Shown here in pieces: positions 11,695-20,535 of a DNA stretch of 23,664 nucleotides. The stretch covers positions 1-23,664 of IMG/VR virus record IMGVR_UViG_3300032334_001355, one strand, 5' to 3'. Under the pieces are notes generated by a model. It ran no database searches, had not been told where the DNA came from, and was given only the letters and a program-made list of their open reading frames with translations. Every line of letters begins with the position of its first letter. Within the stretch, counting starts at the first letter, position 1. The position numbers and the translations under genes were made by a program. The DNA is from a virus.

Positions 11695-14007
11695 ATGAGC
11701 GATCTCGCATTACTCGGCATGCGCTTCGAAACGCATGGGGCCGAAGCCGCCGAGCGCCATCTCGACGCAATCACCGACAAGTCCGAGCGAGCCGAGCGCG
11801 CGACTGACTCGTTGTCGGACGGGTTCGGCCGGGCCGGAACGGCGACCGGACACATGGATGAGCAACTGATCCGCTCGATAAAGTCGCAGGAGGAGGCAAT
11901 CCGCCACGCCAAGAACCTCGGCGGCGCGCTGGGTAATCTCGCCGGTGATGCCGCAACGGGAGGGGCATCCTTGGATAGCATGGCGACCAACGGCGCACGT
12001 GCCGCGACCTCCCTGATCGGGCTGGGTAGCGGCGCTGTCGTTGCTGCGGGGGCGGTTAGCCTGCTGGTGGGGACTATCGGCGTCGGTGTCGCAGCCTGGC
12101 TAGATGCCGAGAAGACGTTGGTCACGCTGGATCGCGCCGCATCCGGGCTTGGTCGCACGGCCGGCCTAACCGGCGTCGAGTTGCAGCGTCTCGCCATCGC
12201 CGCCGCCGACCAGGGCAACATTTCCGTGCGGTCAGCCGAGGAACAGGCGGCGGCCTATATCAGCACCGGGCGGATCGGCAGCGAGATGATCTCTCAACTC
12301 ATCGCGGACTCCAAAGACCTCGCCGCCTTCCTCGGCAAAGACCTGCCGGACGCCACGACCTTCCTCGCCAAATCGATGGAAGACCCGGCAAAGGCGGCGG
12401 AAGACATGACGCGGCAGTTCGGCCTGCTGACCCAGGCGCAGATCGAAGAGATCAAGAAAGCGCAGGAGGCCGGAGACGCTTATCGCGCCCAGAAAATCCT
12501 GATGGATGCGCTGTCTGGCGCGGCCGAGGGGCATGCGGGCAAGGTGGGCGTTATGACGTCCGCGTGGGACGCATTGGCTAAAGCTGCTCAAGACGCCTGG
12601 AGTTGGATGGGAAGAGCCCTCTATCTCGACGAGAATGAGAAGCTCGAAAAGATCATGTCGCGGCGCCAGCGGTATGAGACGGCCCTTCAGCAAAACGGTT
12701 CTCGGGGGCTCACTACAGGTCTAGCCCGCGTCCAATACGAACAAGACACGCAGGCCATGTCTGACATCTTGGGCGCTCGCTCCCGCCGAGAAGCGTCCGA
12801 TGCGCGTGCCGTAGCCAACCAGCAGGCTCAAATCCGCGCCGATGCAGCCACCACGCGCACCGCCCGCACCCGAACCGGAGGCAGCGGGCTATCTCAGGGC
12901 GACCGCGACCAAGCCAACCTCATTCGTCAATCTCAACAGTTGATCGAACAGCTTGAACGAGAAGCACAAACCTACGGACTGACCTGGGAACAGCTGGCCC
13001 GCTATAATGCCGAGAAGCAAATCGCCGAGTTGGCGAGCGGCGGGTTTACCGCGCAAGAAACGCAGCTGGCGGCAGCCATTCGCGAGGCCACCGAAGCGAT
13101 GATCGCGCATCGGAAGGTCGTTGACGGCGAGAAACTGGACGCTCTGCCCCGCGTCGATATCCGTCCGCTGGATGTTCCGGAGATCAAGCTTGTTGATGAG
13201 CTCCAACTCGCCGCCAATGAGCTGCGGCTCGTCAACGATCTGGCTCGGGATGCGGGCTACGGAATGGCCGAAGCATTTGGCGCCTCTGGATCGGCGCTCG
13301 CTGGGCTGCTGGTTACCGCAACAGACTATCAGTCCCGTCTGGTGGACATAAAGCTTGCAGTCCGAGACAAGACGCTGACCGAAGCCCAAGGCGCGCGCGA
13401 CGCCGCCATTGCCCAAGTGCAAGCCTACGGCGACATGTTGGGTTCAGCCAAAATGTTCTTCGCTGAAGGCAGCGACGGGTATCGCGCTCTCCAAGCTGCT
13501 GAAGCCGCATATCGAGTGTTTCAGTTTGCAATGTCCGTCCAAGCGATGGCGCAAGGCGCGGCCGAAACTAGCGCCCACGTAGCCCAAAGCGGAGTGAAGG
13601 CATCAGCTTCGACGGCGGCCGGCGCGGCGAAAATGTTCGAACAACTCGGCCCCTACGCGTTCCCCGTCGTCGCAGCGATGATCGCCTTGCTGGCGTCGCT
13701 GGGCCTCAAGGGCAAAGGTGGCGGTGGCGGATCGGCCTCACCCTCGCTCGACGGATCGGTCGCAAAATCTCAGGGCTACAGCCAGCAGGCGGACGCAACG
13801 CAGTCGGCCTTCGCCGCGTCGGTAGCCCAGAAGGTTGAAGTGCGTGTCACCGCCGATCGTGACGGCCTGAATGCCTATGTGGCGCAGACAGCGCGCGAGG
13901 AAGCCACGCCCCTGGTCATGCAGGGCATGGCGGCGGCCTCCGGCGCAACCCGAGCCCAGGTGATGTCGGACCTCGACAAGGGTCGCACCTATAGCCGAGG
14001 CGGATGA
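11695..14007 (+). CDS. Tail tape measure protein
   Basis: At 770 aa this is a tape measure protein that sets tail length and is ejected during infection. The N-terminus is a helical region of the tape-measure type (residues 1-90, with ERHLDAITDKSERAERATDSL). A hydrophobic stretch follows at about 100-135 (GSGAVVAAGAVSLLVGTIGV). Long Ala/Gln/Glu-rich coils make up the middle (370-540), a second hydrophobic segment lies near 648-668 (YAFPVVAAMIALLASLGLKG), then a Gly-rich hinge (KGGGGGSASP) and a short C-terminal domain. By the usual ratio of about 0.15 nm per residue it would specify a tail near 115 nm. CGGAGG precedes ATG 11695. The next gene overlaps by ATGATG. Confidence 0.85.
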   Translation: MSDLALLGMRFETHGAEAAERHLDAITDKSERAERATDSLSDGFGRAGTATGHMDEQLIRSIKSQEEAIRHAKNLGGALGNLAGDAATGGASLDSMATNGARAATSLIGLGSGAVVAAGAVSLLVGTIGVGVAAWLDAEKTLVTLDRAASGLGRTAGLTGVELQRLAIAAADQGNISVRSAEEQAAAYISTGRIGSEMISQLIADSKDLAAFLGKDLPDATTFLAKSMEDPAKAAEDMTRQFGLLTQAQIEEIKKAQEAGDAYRAQKILMDALSGAAEGHAGKVGVMTSAWDALAKAAQDAWSWMGRALYLDENEKLEKIMSRRQRYETALQQNGSRGLTTGLARVQYEQDTQAMSDILGARSRREASDARAVANQQAQIRADAATTRTARTRTGGSGLSQGDRDQANLIRQSQQLIEQLEREAQTYGLTWEQLARYNAEKQIAELASGGFTAQETQLAAAIREATEAMIAHRKVVDGEKLDALPRVDIRPLDVPEIKLVDELQLAANELRLVNDLARDAGYGMAEAFGASGSALAGLLVTATDYQSRLVDIKLAVRDKTLTEAQGARDAAIAQVQAYGDMLGSAKMFFAEGSDGYRALQAAEAAYRVFQFAMSVQAMAQGAAETSAHVAQSGVKASASTAAGAAKMFEQLGPYAFPVVAAMIALLASLGLKGKGGGGGSASPSLDGSVAKSQGYSQQADATQSAFAASVAQKVEVRVTADRDGLNAYVAQTAREEATPLVMQGMAAASGATRAQVMSDLDKGRTYSRGG

Positions 14008-14594
14008 TGTCGAAGCAGCTTCCGACCCCGCGCTTTATCAGCGCCGAGCCGACCATCGTGTCGTCCAGCATCGATCAGCGCAGCGCCACGGGATCAAATC
14101 GGCAGAAGGGACTGCGCAAAGGCAGCCACTACGCCTACGACATCGCCCTGGAGCCGATGAGCTACGCCGAGGCGCTGGATTGGCTGGACCTGCGGAACGA
14201 GGCCGACACGGTCATTCTGTCGATCCCACAGATGGGCCTGACAATAACGGGAGGGGGCAGTCCGCGCGTCCTCGGCGGCGGACAGGCTGGCACAAACCTG
14301 ACTATTGATGGACTGGACGCAGGATATCTGATCCGCAAAGGCCAAGCGTTCAATCACTTGGGTAGTGATGGCGTTAGACGCATCTACATCGCCAGCGCAA
14401 CGGTCGCCGCCAATGGTTTGGGCATCGTGACGGTGCCTCTTGAAACACTTTTGAATTGGCCGCCGCAGGATAACGACGTCATCGACTTCGCTGATGTGCG
14501 GATCGAGGGCTTCGCTAGCGTCGAGAAGGGCTCGTTTCTCCAAGACGGCAACGGCTGGCACCACATCCGCTTCATGGTCGAAGAGCCGGGCTGA
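14004..14594 (+). CDS. Distal/minor tail tip protein (lambda M position)
   Basis: The 196-aa protein starts within the tape measure stop (ATGATG) and abuts the next gene. It is beta-rich, with a central run of Gly-rich strands (MGLTITGGGSPRVLGGGQAG) and an F-A-D-V-R-I-E-G-F-A segment near the end. It stands in the position of the lambda M / distal tail protein that joins the tail tube to the tip complex. I do not see a diagnostic motif; the call rests on gene order, size and composition. The start could be ATG 14004 or the adjacent ATG 14007. Confidence 0.6.
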   Translation: MMSKQLPTPRFISAEPTIVSSSIDQRSATGSNRQKGLRKGSHYAYDIALEPMSYAEALDWLDLRNEADTVILSIPQMGLTITGGGSPRVLGGGQAGTNLTIDGLDAGYLIRKGQAFNHLGSDGVRRIYIASATVAANGLGIVTVPLETLLNWPPQDNDVIDFADVRIEGFASVEKGSFLQDGNGWHHIRFMVEEPG

Positions 14595-15160
14595 TGGATC
14601 CCGCCACCTCTGCCGCCTACAGCCAGCGGATATGGACGCGGGCCCTATTGGTGCGCCTGGACCTCCCCGGCGGCACCTACTGCCTGACCGATGGCGGCTT
14701 CGTCTTCTACGACGGCTTCTACTATCTCGGCGCGGAGCCAACGCTTGGACTGTTCCAAGGCGTCTCTGGCCTGACCAGCGGCATGGGCAACCAGACGACG
14801 CGCGTTGACCTGCGCGTCCTGCCCAAGAGCAACGCCGCGGCCTCGATCCTGGGGTCACCCAACACACAGGGCAGCCGGGTTCGCGTCTGGCGCGGCGCCA
14901 TTGATCGGCACACCGGTTTGCTGGTCGGCGCACCTGTCCTCCGCTTCGACGGCGAGATCGATCAGCCTCGGTTCGCCATCAGCTCCGACCGATCGCTGAC
15001 CATCGCCTGCGGCACTCAATCGGCTCGCCAGCTGGAAGAGAACGCCGACTGGCGCGCCAACCACAGCTTCCACACCACTCGGTGGCCCGGCGAGGCTGGA
15101 ATGGTCCGCGTCGCCGGCATTTCGAAGATCACGCAAGATTTGGGGACGTGGCGCACATGA
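14594..15160 (+). CDS. Minor tail tip protein (lambda L-position, DUF2163-like)
   Basis: The 188-aa protein begins with its start codon on the last base of the preceding stop (TGATG). It has the pattern of DUF2163-type tail proteins: T-R-A-L-L-V-R-L-D-L (15-24), then F-Y-D-G-F-Y-Y-L-G, G-S-R-V-R-V-W-R-G, and L-R-F-D-G-E-I-D-Q-P. An F-H-T-T-R-W-P segment lies near the end. Such proteins form the lower tail hub. The stop overlaps the next gene by ATGA, so this whole tail-tip cluster is translationally coupled. I am fairly sure of the tail-tip role and less sure of the family. Confidence 0.65.
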   Translation: MDPATSAAYSQRIWTRALLVRLDLPGGTYCLTDGGFVFYDGFYYLGAEPTLGLFQGVSGLTSGMGNQTTRVDLRVLPKSNAAASILGSPNTQGSRVRVWRGAIDRHTGLLVGAPVLRFDGEIDQPRFAISSDRSLTIACGTQSARQLEENADWRANHSFHTTRWPGEAGMVRVAGISKITQDLGTWRT

Positions 15161-15579
15161 TCGATGACCGCATCCGCCGCGCCGCCGCAGCCGAAGCCTG
15201 CTGGAAGCGCTTCTACGGCAAGGCCTACGACCCCGGCAAACGCGACTGCGTAAAGTTGGCGACCCATGCACTGATCAAGATGGGCCACGGCTCTGGCCCG
15301 ATGAAGGGGCTCGTTTATGCGAGCGAAGCGAAGGGCCTGAAGCTACTTCGCAAGGCCGGCTTCAAATCGCTGCCCGAGGCGCTGGATGCTCGGGGCTTGC
15401 CGCGGATTGCTCCGGCCGCCGCCATGCAGGGTGACCTGATCGCACTCGATGCGGGCGAAGATAACCCCTTCGGCGCCGCGCTCACAGTCGCCATGGCTGA
15501 TGGTGTCGTCCTCGGCTTCAGCGAGGGCATCTGCTCGACGTGGCGTCCCCTCGCCTATCAAGCGGCCTGGCGGCTGTAA
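15157..15579 (+). CDS. DUF6950-like, NlpC/P60-fold tail protein
   Basis: The 140-aa protein has the features of the phage peptidase-fold family DUF6950. The motif Y-D-P-G-K-R-D-C31 places a Cys at the start of a helix as in NlpC/P60 enzymes. A Q-G-D-L-I-A-L-D strand follows, then A-L-T-V-A-M-A-D-G-V-V-L-G, and A-W-R-L closes the chain. In siphophages this position (lambda K) carries a peptidoglycan-cutting tail-tip protein. The His usually found in the strand after G-D is replaced by Ala/Leu here, so activity is doubtful. ATG 15157 overlaps the upstream stop (ATGA) and is the better start than an upstream frame inside the L-like gene. The next gene begins TAATG on this stop. Confidence 0.75.
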   Translation: MIDDRIRRAAAAEACWKRFYGKAYDPGKRDCVKLATHALIKMGHGSGPMKGLVYASEAKGLKLLRKAGFKSLPEALDARGLPRIAPAAAMQGDLIALDAGEDNPFGAALTVAMADGVVLGFSEGICSTWRPLAYQAAWRL

Positions 15580-18500
15580 TGCCGGAGATCGCTGCCGCAG
15601 TTGTAACGGCTATCGCCTATGTCGGAACCGCGACCACGGCCGTCGTCGCCGGAACCGCGACCCTTGCCCAAATCGCGACGGTCGCAGCGGTTGGCATTGG
15701 GGCCGGTGTCGGGAGCATGGCCGCCGCCAAGGCGCTGACACCCGAGATCGGCAGCCAGGGCGCCGCCGTGCGCTGGGAAGCCAACCCCGACGCTCCGCTG
15801 CGCTTCGCCTTCGGTCGTGTCGGCGTGAAGGGCAACATCGTCGACGCGGCCATTTACGGCCCCGACCGGATGTACGTGTCGTTCGCCTGCACGGTCTCGG
15901 CGGCTGGACCCATCAAGCGCTTCGTCAGCTTCCGCGCCGGCGACTACTACATGTCGTTCGATGGCGCGGGCGCGGCGATCAACGAGCCCTATCGCGGCGA
16001 GATGTGGCTTTCGACCCGCCTGGGCACCCAGCCAGACACAGCCCTATCCCTTCCCTCAGGCCTCAAGAACGGCGTCAGCTTTCCCGGCTGGGACGCGACC
16101 CGGAAGATGTCGGGGTCGGCAGGGTATCTCGTCACCCTTGGCGAGAACTCCAAGCGATCGGCCTACGAGGGCAAAATCCCGGCCTTCGTGACCACGATCG
16201 AAGGCCTGTTCTGCTACGACCCGCGCCAGGATTCGACCTATCCGGGCGGCGCCGGCTCCTGCCGACTGAACGATCCCTCGACGTGGGTTTGGACGCAGAA
16301 CCCCATCCTGTACGCCCTGAAGTGGGCGCTCGGTCTCTGGGAGGGACCGAACGGCAAGGGTGCGCCACAGGTCGACTATCAGGTCGGCGGCATCGGCGCG
16401 AAGGTCGAGAGCATCCGCCTGACGACCGTCGTAGAAGCTGCCAACATTGCGGACGCCAACGGCTGGACGTCTGCCGCCTGGCCCTCGACCGACGACGACA
16501 AGGCCCAGGTGCTGGACGGCTTCCTTAAGGCGGCCGGAGCCCGCTACGCCGAGATCGCCGGTCAGATCGCCTTCATCCACCGCGCCGCGCCGCGCGCGCC
16601 GGTGTTCACGGTCCGCGCCCGAGACACAGCCGGCCCGGTCGAGATCGACACCGCCTCGTCTAAACTCAACCGCTTTAACACCGTCAGACCTCGCTTCTGG
16701 TCCGAAGCCAACGAATGGGAAATGACGGCGCTGCCTGAGGTCACGGCGACCGAATGGCAGATCGAGGACGGGCAAGGCGTTGCGGTGAAGCGGACGCGCG
16801 GGGCCGACTACACCTTCGTGGTCGATCCGAAGCAAACCCGCGAGCTGGCCAGCCTTGAGATTTCGAACAGCCGGGAAGGCATCAGGGGCCGCGTGCCTTT
16901 GCGGCCCTACATGGACCCCGAGCCGGGCAACACCTTCATCTTCGATGAGCCCGACTTCGCCCTGTCGAACCTGAAGTGCTTCGTCCTGGACGTCGAAGAC
17001 GACACCGAAAACGACACGGTCGTCGTCACTTTCGAAACAGAGACCGACGGCAAATATCCCTACGCCTACGGTCAGACCGGCAGCCCGCCGCCGGCTCAGG
17101 AACTCGACCCGCGCGACCCTTTCTACGTCACCCCGCCCGCGCCAGGCGACTGGACCGTGACGCCCCGCCCGCCGTCGCAGGGCGGCGCGCAGCAGCCCGG
17201 ATTCGACTTGACGGGCTTCGTGTCGAACTCGACCGCCACGGCCATCATCGTCGAGACTGGACCGAGCGCGAACGGTCCATGGACACAGGCCTATCAGGGA
17301 CCGCCAACGGTCACGAACATCCCGATTGACGGGCTGGAGTCCGGCGCGACCTATTACGTCGCGATCCAGTATCAGCGGAACCAGAACTATTCCGAGCGAC
17401 ACGTCTATGGGCCGTACACGGCCCCGGTGCTGGACCCCGGCCCAAATGCCCCGAGTATCGCCGCCGTTCGCGCGGACATCGAGGCGGCCTTCGGCGACAT
17501 CTTGGATGTGTCTGACCTCATCAGTCAGACTCGGATTGAGCTGAACGCCGTTGATGCCGCTTTGTTGGGGGCGATTGAGGACACGAACGCTTCGCTCGGC
17601 GCTGCTTCGGCAAGTCTGCTTGAGGCTGACGAAGCTCTGTCTCTGGCGATCGGTGCAGTGGGCGACCGGGCTCAAGCGCTGGAACAGACAACGGCGAGCC
17701 TGGAGGCAAACAAGGCCAGCGTCACGTCGTTGAACGCACAGGTCGCGCGGATCGACAACGTCGAGGCGGTCAACGCCATGCAGGCGTTGGCCCTGGTTGA
17801 TCTGGAAAACGGCAAGGTTGCGCTGAGCGAATACAATACGCTCAAGGGGGAGGTTCTCTCGGCGCGAGATGGCGCGCCGTCGCTGCTAGGCAAAATCCAG
17901 AGCCTGAAAGCGGTGGACTTGGACCTCGAAGCCAGGAAGGCCAGCGTCGCCTCGTTGAACGCCCTTGCCGCCCGCACGACGAACACCGAAGCCGACATCA
18001 TCGATCTGGAGAACGCCCTAGCGACAGAGACGGGCGCGCGCGCCCAAGCGATCAGCCAGATAGCGGCGCGCCAGAACGTCAACCGCAACCTCCTCCCCGG
18101 AGGGAGCGGCGAGCGGGGCGTCGGGGGATGGATTGCGCCGGCCGGGTTCGGCGTGGTGGACAGCCCAGCGTTCGGAGGAACGATTTTCTACAAGAACTAT
18201 ACCGGTGCCGGTTCTGTCGATCAGACTTACGTCTCACCTCGGGTTCCAGTTGGTATAGCGCCCTTCATCACCATGTCTTGGCGCGGCGCCGCTACTGGCT
18301 TCAGCGGCGCGGGCAATCGCCAGATTGCTTACTTGGTCTTCTACGACGAGAGCGATGCCTACAAGGGAGAATCCCCTTTCCTTCCCCTCGCGGGAGGGAC
18401 CGTAACGGCGGCTGTCCCGACCGGGGCGACGCGTGTCGCCTTCTTTGCCCATGTCCGGGGCGCAGCCTCTGCCGATTACGCGGAGATTCACTTCGAGCAG

Positions 18501-18923
18501 ATCAAGATCGAGCCGGGTCAGGTCGCGACCATCTATTCGAACGATGCGCTTGAGAAAGTGCTGTCCGCTACCGTCACCGAACAGTCGCTCGCCATCATCG
18601 ATCTGGAGAATAACCAGGCGCTGGCGAGTTTCCGTAAGATTGCGGAGGCTTCGGGCGGCGCCCCTGCCTATTATGAGTTCGTGTCGTCCAGCAGCGGCGG
18701 TTACGCGGCTATCGCGGGGCCGGTCGTGGCCCTGGTCAACACAGCGCCGGGTGGCGGCGCGCCGTTGGTCGCGCTGGAGGCCGCCAACGGCGAGGTTCGG
18801 GTGGCGCGTCGACTCTACGTTGGCAGCGGAGCGGGTCAGTTTCTGATCGATGCGCCAAACCAGATACAGACCCTGCGCGACGCCTCCGGAAACCTTCGCC
18901 TCGAACTTGGCCTGCTGCCCTGA
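15579..18923 (+). CDS. Central tail hub / host specificity protein, lambda J-like
   Basis: The 1114-aa protein starts at ATG 15579, overlapping the previous stop (TAATG). Domains in order: a hydrophobic Ala-rich N-terminus (2-55); J-type hub domains (about 60-510), with GRVGVKGNIVDAAIYGPDR and a PILYALKWALG segment; a Fn3-like beta domain (about 540-605); a long coiled region (about 627-835) with two copies of a K-A-S-V-x-S-L-N-A unit; a carbohydrate-binding-like sandwich starting NLLPGGSGERG (about 835-990); and a DUF1983-like C-terminus with SLAIIDLENNQALA. Such proteins form the tail tip and determine the receptor. The sugar-binding-like domain is a candidate for host recognition. A 539-codon antisense frame here is a GC shadow. 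Confidence 0.85.
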   Translation: MPEIAAAVVTAIAYVGTATTAVVAGTATLAQIATVAAVGIGAGVGSMAAAKALTPEIGSQGAAVRWEANPDAPLRFAFGRVGVKGNIVDAAIYGPDRMYVSFACTVSAAGPIKRFVSFRAGDYYMSFDGAGAAINEPYRGEMWLSTRLGTQPDTALSLPSGLKNGVSFPGWDATRKMSGSAGYLVTLGENSKRSAYEGKIPAFVTTIEGLFCYDPRQDSTYPGGAGSCRLNDPSTWVWTQNPILYALKWALGLWEGPNGKGAPQVDYQVGGIGAKVESIRLTTVVEAANIADANGWTSAAWPSTDDDKAQVLDGFLKAAGARYAEIAGQIAFIHRAAPRAPVFTVRARDTAGPVEIDTASSKLNRFNTVRPRFWSEANEWEMTALPEVTATEWQIEDGQGVAVKRTRGADYTFVVDPKQTRELASLEISNSREGIRGRVPLRPYMDPEPGNTFIFDEPDFALSNLKCFVLDVEDDTENDTVVVTFETETDGKYPYAYGQTGSPPPAQELDPRDPFYVTPPAPGDWTVTPRPPSQGGAQQPGFDLTGFVSNSTATAIIVETGPSANGPWTQAYQGPPTVTNIPIDGLESGATYYVAIQYQRNQNYSERHVYGPYTAPVLDPGPNAPSIAAVRADIEAAFGDILDVSDLISQTRIELNAVDAALLGAIEDTNASLGAASASLLEADEALSLAIGAVGDRAQALEQTTASLEANKASVTSLNAQVARIDNVEAVNAMQALALVDLENGKVALSEYNTLKGEVLSARDGAPSLLGKIQSLKAVDLDLEARKASVASLNALAARTTNTEADIIDLENALATETGARAQAISQIAARQNVNRNLLPGGSGERGVGGWIAPAGFGVVDSPAFGGTIFYKNYTGAGSVDQTYVSPRVPVGIAPFITMSWRGAATGFSGAGNRQIAYLVFYDESDAYKGESPFLPLAGGTVTAAVPTGATRVAFFAHVRGAASADYAEIHFEQIKIEPGQVATIYSNDALEKVLSATVTEQSLAIIDLENNQALASFRKIAEASGGAPAYYEFVSSSSGGYAAIAGPVVALVNTAPGGGAPLVALEAANGEVRVARRLYVGSGAGQFLIDAPNQIQTLRDASGNLRLELGLLP

Positions 18924-19195
18924 TGGCTGGCTACGGACTTCGGGTCTGGGACGCGTTGGGCCGAAAGATATTCGATACGACGACGCGCACCGGTCGGGCT
19001 TTCGGTTCCGTCGTCCTAGCTCCCGGTCAAAGCGCCACACGAGATTTGCCGGTGACGCCCGGCAAGACCCCTTGGGTTATCGCCTACGCCTCCGGCGGCA
19101 TCGTGGCCCTCTATGACTTCCCAACCGCTTCGACGGTCGAGTTCTCGACTGGAGGAAGCGCGGGGCAGGTGATCTTCTTCTATGGAGAGCGCTAG
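18923..19195 (+). CDS. Small tail-tip protein with YGLRV module
   Basis: The 90-aa protein starts on the last base of the J-like stop (TGATG). It begins A-G-Y-G-L-R-V-W-D-A-L-G-R-K-I-F-D-T, then shows alternating strands (ALYDFPTASTVEFSTGG) and a final V-I-F-F-Y-G-E-R. The opening module recurs twice in the next protein. Proteins with a YGLxV(W/F/Y)DxxG start commonly follow J genes in phages. I take it as a small beta-sandwich that decorates the tip or fibre. Its exact role is unknown. Confidence 0.65.
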   Translation: MAGYGLRVWDALGRKIFDTTTRTGRAFGSVVLAPGQSATRDLPVTPGKTPWVIAYASGGIVALYDFPTASTVEFSTGGSAGQVIFFYGER

Positions 19196-19912
19196 TTGAC
19201 GTATGGCCTGCGCGTATTCGGCGGCGATGGTCGCGAACAGATTGACAGCCGCAAATCCGCCTTCGCCCTGGGGGTCGTGCGGCGGCAGACAGCTTCCGCA
19301 ATCGGCATCTTCCCCTTCGTTGATCCGCAGGCGGCGCGCTATTTCGACATCACGCATGAAGGCGAGTGCCCGATGGTCGCGCTGATCATCCCGCCTCCGC
19401 TTTCGGGTGGCGTTTTGACCGCGACGCGATCCGGAACGACCTGGACGATCCGGGTGATGATCTGCGCGAACACAGCGAGCGCCAATCCCGGCACGCCGAC
19501 GACGCCCTTCACCTACATCCTTCTGGATCGGGTCAAGCCGGTGCGCGGCGGATATGGGATGAACGTATTCGATGCGCTTGGAAATCTGGTGTTTTCGACC
19601 CTGACGAAGACGCTGGAGGTGATCGGTGGGGCTGGCGCGGCAATGCCGACCACTAACCTTGCGGTCGTTTATACCGCCGCGCTGCGGGTCGAGTCCGAGA
19701 CCGTCACCGACGAAGGCGCAGGCCTCATCTACACCGATTGGCGGCTCTACTTTGCGGGCGCCACGCGGAACGGCAATCAAATCGACTTCCGAGAGAACAT
19801 CGTCGGCGCGGACCGGATCGAGGGCGGTTCAGGCGTGCCTTCAGCCGGATCTGGTCTGAACGGATGGGGCGCGTTCTCCGATCTACTAGTCATTGATCCC
19901 ACCAACTATTGA
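19196..19912 (+). CDS. Tail-tip/fibre protein with two YGLRV modules
   Basis: The 238-aa frame starts at TTG 19196, directly after the TAG of the preceding gene; GGAGAG lies about 8 bases upstream. It begins M-T-Y-G-L-R-V-F-G-G-D-G-R-E-Q-I-D-S and repeats the module near residue 118 as G-G-Y-G-M-N-V-F-D-A-L-G-N-L-V-F-S. The remainder is strand-rich (IIPPPLSGGVLTATRSGTTW, AVVYTAALRVESETVTD), ending I-D-P-T-N-Y. It looks like two fused copies of the 90-aa neighbour's domain with added loops. A minor role at the tail tip is likely; receptor contact is possible. The TTG start is unusual but gives a protein start aligned with its neighbour. Confidence 0.7.
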   Translation: MTYGLRVFGGDGREQIDSRKSAFALGVVRRQTASAIGIFPFVDPQAARYFDITHEGECPMVALIIPPPLSGGVLTATRSGTTWTIRVMICANTASANPGTPTTPFTYILLDRVKPVRGGYGMNVFDALGNLVFSTLTKTLEVIGGAGAAMPTTNLAVVYTAALRVESETVTDEGAGLIYTDWRLYFAGATRNGNQIDFRENIVGADRIEGGSGVPSAGSGLNGWGAFSDLLVIDPTNY

Positions 19913-19928
19913 GCGAAGGCGACATCCC

Positions 19929-20285
19929 GTGACCGACAAAACTGATGCTGAAAAACTAGCAGAGGCTGAAGCCATGATGGCGGAAGCCGCTGCTCTGGCT
20001 AAAGCGGCTCGCCTGCCGTCGGCACAGGCCGCCGTGGACCTGCTGGCCGGGACGAAGGGGCAAGCCTTCCTGGCTCAGCTCAAGGCCGCCGTGGAGGCCA
20101 ACGCCGACGACCTGGCCCGCCCTCTGGGTCAGCCGGGCGCAGAAGGCACAAAACAGATGCTTCAGCGCATCGTCGTTTCGTTCGAAGGCGGATTGATCGC
20201 GGCTCAGGCCCGCGTCAGCTCCTTGCAGCCCGCTTCGCCTTCCGACGATGCCCAGCCAAGCCCGGTCACACCGGCTGAGACTTAA
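19929..20285 (+). CDS. Small coiled phage protein, unknown
   Basis: The 118-aa protein starts at GTG 19929 (MTDKTDAEKLAEAEAMMAEA) after a weak GCGAAGG. The first 35 residues form an Ala/Glu/Lys coil, a second helical region follows (VDLLAGTKGQAFLAQLKAAV), and the last 30 residues are Ser/Pro-rich and probably disordered. No family is recognised. It lies between the tail-tip genes and the lysis genes and overlaps a convergent tiny membrane ORF by four bases. Possible roles include a tail chaperone or fibre assembly factor. Confidence 0.6.
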   Translation: MTDKTDAEKLAEAEAMMAEAAALAKAARLPSAQAAVDLLAGTKGQAFLAQLKAAVEANADDLARPLGQPGAEGTKQMLQRIVVSFEGGLIAAQARVSSLQPASPSDDAQPSPVTPAET

Positions 20286-20440
20286 AGGTCTTTTGCTGGG
20301 CCGCCCGGCTCATCCGGCTCCCCGTCACGGTCTTTGTCCGTGAAATGGTCAGGCCGATACGAACCATTGAACCGGGCTGAAACGGCGAACAGAACGCCCG
20401 CAAGAATGACGGCGCCGATGATGAGCAGGATCGTGTTCAT
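20282..20440 (-). CDS. Tiny single-span membrane protein, antisense
   Basis: The 52-aa frame encodes MNTILLIIGAVILAGVLFAV as an N-terminal membrane segment. A short tail follows with an acidic D-K-D-R-D-G-E-P-D-E run, similar to calcium-binding loops, and a Pro/Gly end. It fills the gap between the preceding gene and the first holin-like gene. The ribosome site is weak (GCGGGAC). Good hydrophobic/acidic partition and absence of a better plus-strand frame support a real gene. It might modulate lysis, but this is only a suggestion from position. Confidence 0.5.
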   Translation of the reverse strand: MNTILLIIGAVILAGVLFAVSARFNGSYRPDHFTDKDRDGEPDEPGGPAKDL

Positions 20441-20535
20441 AGTCCCGCAACGCGCCGATGTGCGCTCGGTTCTGCCCTGACCCTCACAAGCCGCCCAACG
20501 GCTGTTCCACCACGGCCTGACATCTGGAGACCTCC

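Noticed and set aside
16056-17675. 539-codon minus-strand frame over the J-like gene
   Set aside because: It lies entirely opposite a well-supported tail gene and shows Arg/Gly-rich shadow composition without a ribosome site.
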